From the NCBI GenBank assembly GCA_017642965.1, contig JAEPOJ010000010.1:1-44264 (forward strand): DNA of 44,264 nt, read 5' to 3'. The position numbers were made by a program, and so were the translations under genes. Positions 41,038 through 44,264 of this stretch are shown piece by piece. The notes beneath the pieces are model-generated. The model was given only the letters and a program-made list of their open reading frames with translations. It was not told the origin of the DNA and made no database searches. Position 1 is the stretch's first letter. Every line of letters begins with the position of its first letter. The stretch comes from Phycisphaerales bacterium (GTDB lineage: Bacteria > Planctomycetota > Phycisphaerae > Phycisphaerales > UBA1924).

Positions 41038-43977
41038 TCAATCATCAAAATGCTCCCGCGCCCGGCGCTTCGCTGCCATGAGCGGGTTGTCGCTCGCCGA
41101 CTCTTCCTTCTCCTCAACCTGCTCTGCCTTGGGCTCTGGCTCGCTCTTTGCCTGCGGCTTGGATTTCTTCATTGGCGATCGATCTATATCCCCCATCTCG
41201 GGCGCACTCGCCCGCACCCGCTGACGCGTTGCGAAGGCCTGCTGCAGCTGCTCGCCACGCACCGCACGCGCGGCCGCGATCGTGTCCTCTCGCGCCTGCG
41301 CCACCCAGCGATCGAACGCGACGCGGCGCATCGCCAGATCGATCAGGAACAGCACGAACGCGATCGCGATGAGCGTCGTCCACACCGGCTGGAGCGATCG
41401 ACGGACCGTGAGGCCCTCGCGTGTGAAGAGATCCGCAGGCCCACTGCCGCCGATATCAAAGACCCGCCCACCAGATCGCTGGGCGAGCGCGATCAATCCC
41501 TCGGGGTTGGCGCTGAGATAGTTGAACTCGCTCGAGCCCGAGACCTCCAAGCCGGCGATCGTTGGCGCCAGCGGCTCGCCATCGAGCACAGGAGACGCAA
41601 CCAGCACGTGCACACCCGGCGTGAGCGACGGCGTCTGAACGCCGTATTGCCCCGCGCCGGTCTGCTTCAGCGCCAGCGTCTGGGATTGTCCCGATGCGTC
41701 GTAGACCTGCAGCTCAATATCCAGCCCGTCGATCGGAGCGCCCTGCTCGTCGATCGCGTCATACTCGACCACCGCGGCGCTGCCCCGCATGCTGATCGTC
41801 AGCTCACCCGGCGCTTCGTCGCTATTCCGCATAGTCCACGCGCTCAGCGTGCCCCAGAAACGCCCGAACACCGGGTCCTCGATCCACCTGCGCGACCAGG
41901 TAGAAACATCGGACGTAAACACCGCGACACGCCCGAGCTCGGTCTGGTGGTACGCGAGCACCGGCTCCCCGTTGGGTGACACGATCGGAGTCTGCACACG
42001 CGGATCGTCGTCGATGCGGTCCGTCATCACCAGACCGCCCAGCGGCGGCAGCCCAGCAAGCGATCCAGCCGCGGGCGAGACCGGATCTAGCACGATGGGC
42101 TCGAAGTCGCCCTCGCGGACCATCGGCGCCCGCACGACGCGGATCGCCTTGAGAAAGATCCGCGGCAGCACGCTCGGGTTGAGCACCCGGTAGTACGCGC
42201 CCTGAGAGCGGACCGCGACCTCCCGCATCGATCGGGTGTCCGCTTCGTCCCCCACCGCGATCGTCGAGACTTTGATGCCTGCCGCACCGAGCTCGTCGGC
42301 AAGCCCGGGCAGTTGCTCGGGCATCATCGACTCGCCGTCGGAGAGCAGCACGATGTGCTTGGCCCCTGCCTCGACACCCGTGAGCATGTCCCTGGCCATA
42401 CGGAGCCCATCACCGATATTGGTGCCACCGCCCGAACTGATGGACTCGATGCGGACCCTGGTGTCGTCCGGGCGGTCGTTCGGCCCGATCGCGACGACCT
42501 CACGGGCGCTGTTGCTGAACGCGACCACACCGATGAGGTCCTTCTGGTCGAGCACCTCGAAGGCCGCGGCCGCCGATTCGTTCGCGATCTGTTGCTGGCT
42601 CCTTGAGGATCCCATGACCCGCCTGCGCATCGACCCGGACGAATCAAGCACGATCACCACGGCCACGGAAGGTACGATGAGATCGTCCGGGACATCCAGC
42701 TTCACGGGCAGGATCTCTTCCAGCGTAGACCCCTGCCACCCACCAGCTCCCAGCGCTTCTCGCCCACCGACGAGGATCAGCCCCCCCCCCAGCTCCTGTG
42801 TGTACGCAACGAGCAGCTCATCCCCCTGCCCCGGGATCGCATCGCGCGGCGTGTTCACAAGCACAACCAGGTCATACGACTCCAGCTCCAGCAGATCGCT
42901 GGGGAACGCGCTCGGAGGACGCGTCTCGACATCCCACTTGGCTTCGATGAGAACGCGCCCGAGTTCCACGCTGTCCGTGAGGCCAGCGTCGTTTGGCTCC
43001 GCGACGATGAGCACCCTCCCGCGCGTCCGCATCATCGTGACCCCGCCGGCCCGGTTGTTCTGCAGACTCACATCCCCCACGTAGAGCCCCCGGGCAGCAT
43101 CGATCTCATCGGGGATGTACCGCGCCTCGAAACGGTGCACACGGGAGGCTCCGAGCGTCATCGGCACCAGCAGCACCCGCTGCCCCGGGTCGAGCGAGAC
43201 ACGCATCCCGCTCCCAGGTGCCGCCCCGTTCAGATCAATCACCTCGCCGTTGTCCGTGATACGGAGCTCACCCGTTGAGCGCCCGAGCGAGCGGATCACG
43301 ACGCGTGCTTCGATCTGGGCCCCGGGCAACGCCCTCGTCGGCACCTCAATCGACTCGAGCACGACTTCCTGCTCGACGTCGTATCGGATCGGCACGACAT
43401 CGATCTGCACGTCGCCTGGAATGCGCTCAAGACCGGGTGCAGTTGATCGCCCATCGCTGAAGACCACAAGCCGGGCGTTCGAATCCGAGGGCACCAGCGT
43501 CTTTGCGAGTTCGATCGCGCCGGGCAGATCTGACCCATCGATGGCGCTCTTCTCGATGGTCCTGTCCAGCACACCAGACCGCGACGGAGCGGCGATCACC
43601 ACGGGGGCCCCATCGAACGCAACAATCCCGACCTGATCCTCTTCTTCTTTGCTGCTGATAGACTGAGCGAGGAACGAACGCGAGGCCTGATCGATGCCGA
43701 TCCGCTGCCCCAGCTCGTCCGTGCCGAACGATCCGAAGCTCTGCACCGAGCCAGAGACATCCACCACCCCGATAAGCGTGAGGTCGTCCGCCTCATCAAC
43801 CTGGTACACTCCGCTCATCGCGAGCGCGAGCGTGATCAGCAGCAACGCCCTCGATCCCACCGCGAGCGTCCGCCGCCCCTTGGGGATGGCGTGCATGACG
43901 CGCCAACCGATGAGCGCGCTGAGCACGCCAATACCCGCGAGGATGAGCCAAAGGGGATGATCGATCTGCAGATTCAC
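41038..43977 (-). CDS. BatA-like membrane protein with two VWA domains
   Basis: The 979-residue protein has two N-terminal membrane helices (about residues 9-28 and 42-59) and one near residue 885. Two von Willebrand A domains are visible: the first with DVSGS (residues 73-77), the second with DSSGS (445-449), each fitting the DxSxS metal site. Between them, YDLVVLVNTPRDAIPGQG to EILPVKL (368-427) looks like a glutamine-amidotransferase-like domain without obvious catalytic residues. The C-terminal tail is charged (KSKPQAKSEPEPKAEQ). A ten-G run (42781-42790 on the minus strand) encodes GGG. It starts with GTG overlapping the upstream stop. Confidence 0.85.
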   Translation of the reverse strand: MNLQIDHPLWLILAGIGVLSALIGWRVMHAIPKGRRTLAVGSRALLLITLALAMSGVYQVDEADDLTLIGVVDVSGSVQSFGSFGTDELGQRIGIDQASRSFLAQSISSKEEEDQVGIVAFDGAPVVIAAPSRSGVLDRTIEKSAIDGSDLPGAIELAKTLVPSDSNARLVVFSDGRSTAPGLERIPGDVQIDVVPIRYDVEQEVVLESIEVPTRALPGAQIEARVVIRSLGRSTGELRITDNGEVIDLNGAAPGSGMRVSLDPGQRVLLVPMTLGASRVHRFEARYIPDEIDAARGLYVGDVSLQNNRAGGVTMMRTRGRVLIVAEPNDAGLTDSVELGRVLIEAKWDVETRPPSAFPSDLLELESYDLVVLVNTPRDAIPGQGDELLVAYTQELGGGLILVGGREALGAGGWQGSTLEEILPVKLDVPDDLIVPSVAVVIVLDSSGSMRRRVMGSSRSQQQIANESAAAAFEVLDQKDLIGVVAFSNSAREVVAIGPNDRPDDTRVRIESISSGGGTNIGDGLRMARDMLTGVEAGAKHIVLLSDGESMMPEQLPGLADELGAAGIKVSTIAVGDEADTRSMREVAVRSQGAYYRVLNPSVLPRIFLKAIRVVRAPMVREGDFEPIVLDPVSPAAGSLAGLPPLGGLVMTDRIDDDPRVQTPIVSPNGEPVLAYHQTELGRVAVFTSDVSTWSRRWIEDPVFGRFWGTLSAWTMRNSDEAPGELTISMRGSAAVVEYDAIDEQGAPIDGLDIELQVYDASGQSQTLALKQTGAGQYGVQTPSLTPGVHVLVASPVLDGEPLAPTIAGLEVSGSSEFNYLSANPEGLIALAQRSGGRVFDIGGSGPADLFTREGLTVRRSLQPVWTTLIAIAFVLFLIDLAMRRVAFDRWVAQAREDTIAAARAVRGEQLQQAFATRQRVRASAPEMGDIDRSPMKKSKPQAKSEPEPKAEQVEEKEESASDNPLMAAKRRAREHFDD
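42781..42790 (-). repeat. Ten-G homopolymer in the VWA gene
   Basis: A run of ten C on the plus strand (ten G in the coding strand) encodes Gly-Gly-Gly in ELGGGLI. One-base slippage would frameshift the rest of the protein, removing the second VWA domain. Confidence 0.7.
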
Positions 43978-44264
43978 CCGTCCGAACCCGTTTCATTGCC
44001 TGAGGATTTGGCTGGCACGGCGTCCTGCCCCTGTGGAGCGATGCTCCCACCACCCTCGATCTGATCCGCACGATCCTGCACCCGCTGGAAGACCTCGCGC
44101 ACAAGGTGGCGGTAGCGCCGTGGCACCTGCTGCTCTTCGAGGGCCTTCTGCGCTTCCTGTGACGCGCGACGCAGCCGTTGGGCGGCCTGCTGGCTCGTGC
44201 CCGGATCGACAGGCTCGCCGTCAGGGCCGTACCACTCACCGACAGGCTGCCCCCCTGCATTGTT
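43974..44264 (-). CDS. C-terminal fragment of an upstream coupled protein (cut by window edge)
   Basis: The last 96 residues of a minus-strand protein are visible. The fragment has a Gln/Arg/Glu-rich helical segment (SQQAAQRLRRASQEAQKALEE in part), then VPRRYRHLVREVFQRVQD, which resembles the ends of large membrane proteins encoded next to Bat/VWA genes in planctomycetes, and a disordered acidic tail. Its TGA stop overlaps the GTG start of the VWA gene by four bases (GTGA), so the two are translationally coupled. Identity of the whole protein cannot be determined. Confidence 0.7.
   Translation of the reverse strand, partial: NNAGGQPVGEWYGPDGEPVDPGTSQQAAQRLRRASQEAQKALEEQQVPRRYRHLVREVFQRVQDRADQIEGGGSIAPQGQDAVPAKSSGNETGSDG

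Overview
The window looks like a piece of a GC-rich planctomycete chromosome, most likely class Phycisphaerae. The reasons are two secreted proteases ending in P-x-PGT...ARRRR sorting signals (a PEP-CTERM-like tail), a membrane protein ending in a CxxC/CPEC zinc ribbon of a kind common in that class, a large BatA-like von Willebrand protein, DUF1844 and DUF4230 proteins, a kinase-like gene fused by overlap to a glycolytic gene, and an alanyl-tRNA synthetase that reads like the eukaryotic cytosolic enzyme. The genus cannot be named from sequence alone. There are no tRNA or rRNA genes, CRISPR arrays, insertion sequences or prophage genes; almost everything is housekeeping.

Layout. 1-2300: the first codons of an unknown minus-strand gene, a redoxin plus a DsbD-alpha-like periplasmic protein (minus), then a rhodanese-like lipoprotein overlapping deoC (plus). 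3200-9100: a zinc-ribbon membrane protein with atypical composition, a PilZ-J-domain fusion, an aldehyde dehydrogenase / GNAT / half-length aldehyde dehydrogenase set, and two membrane proteins. 9400-12800: flagellar cap fliD (large) and its neighbour fliS. 12800-15900: DNA polymerase III delta' and two tandem trypsin-like proteases. 16000-22670: alaS, then atpZ-atpI-atpB-atpE-atpF-atpH closed by a strong terminator; the F1 genes atpA/G/D/C do not follow. 22700-25900: pgk overlapping a small protein kinase, then a YflT-like and a YciF-like stress pair. 25900-31400: mutL, a HIT protein, birA, nadC, fabI and a small charged protein. 31400-35900: sdhC-sdhA-sdhB (minus) and a DUF1844 gene. 35900-44264: a SurA/PpiC-like lipoprotein with yraN, a sensor histidine kinase, miaB, a double-VWA membrane protein, and the 3' end of the gene upstream of it.

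How the parts work together. The proton channel and peripheral stalk of ATP synthase, the type-B succinate dehydrogenase and phosphoglycerate kinase give an energy-metabolism core; fabI, birA and nadC are cofactor and lipid enzymes; holB and mutL belong to replication and repair; alaS and miaB to translation. Two features recur. Many first genes have no Shine-Dalgarno sequence but carry a -10-like box 4-10 bases before the start codon, which suggests leaderless mRNAs. Several leaders (before atpI, atpE, the YflT-like gene and sdhC) contain strong or mutually exclusive RNA stems. The atpB-atpE gap can form a pseudoknot on paper.

Coordinates of coding regions include the stop codon. Functions rest on motif recognition by eye; no database search was possible.
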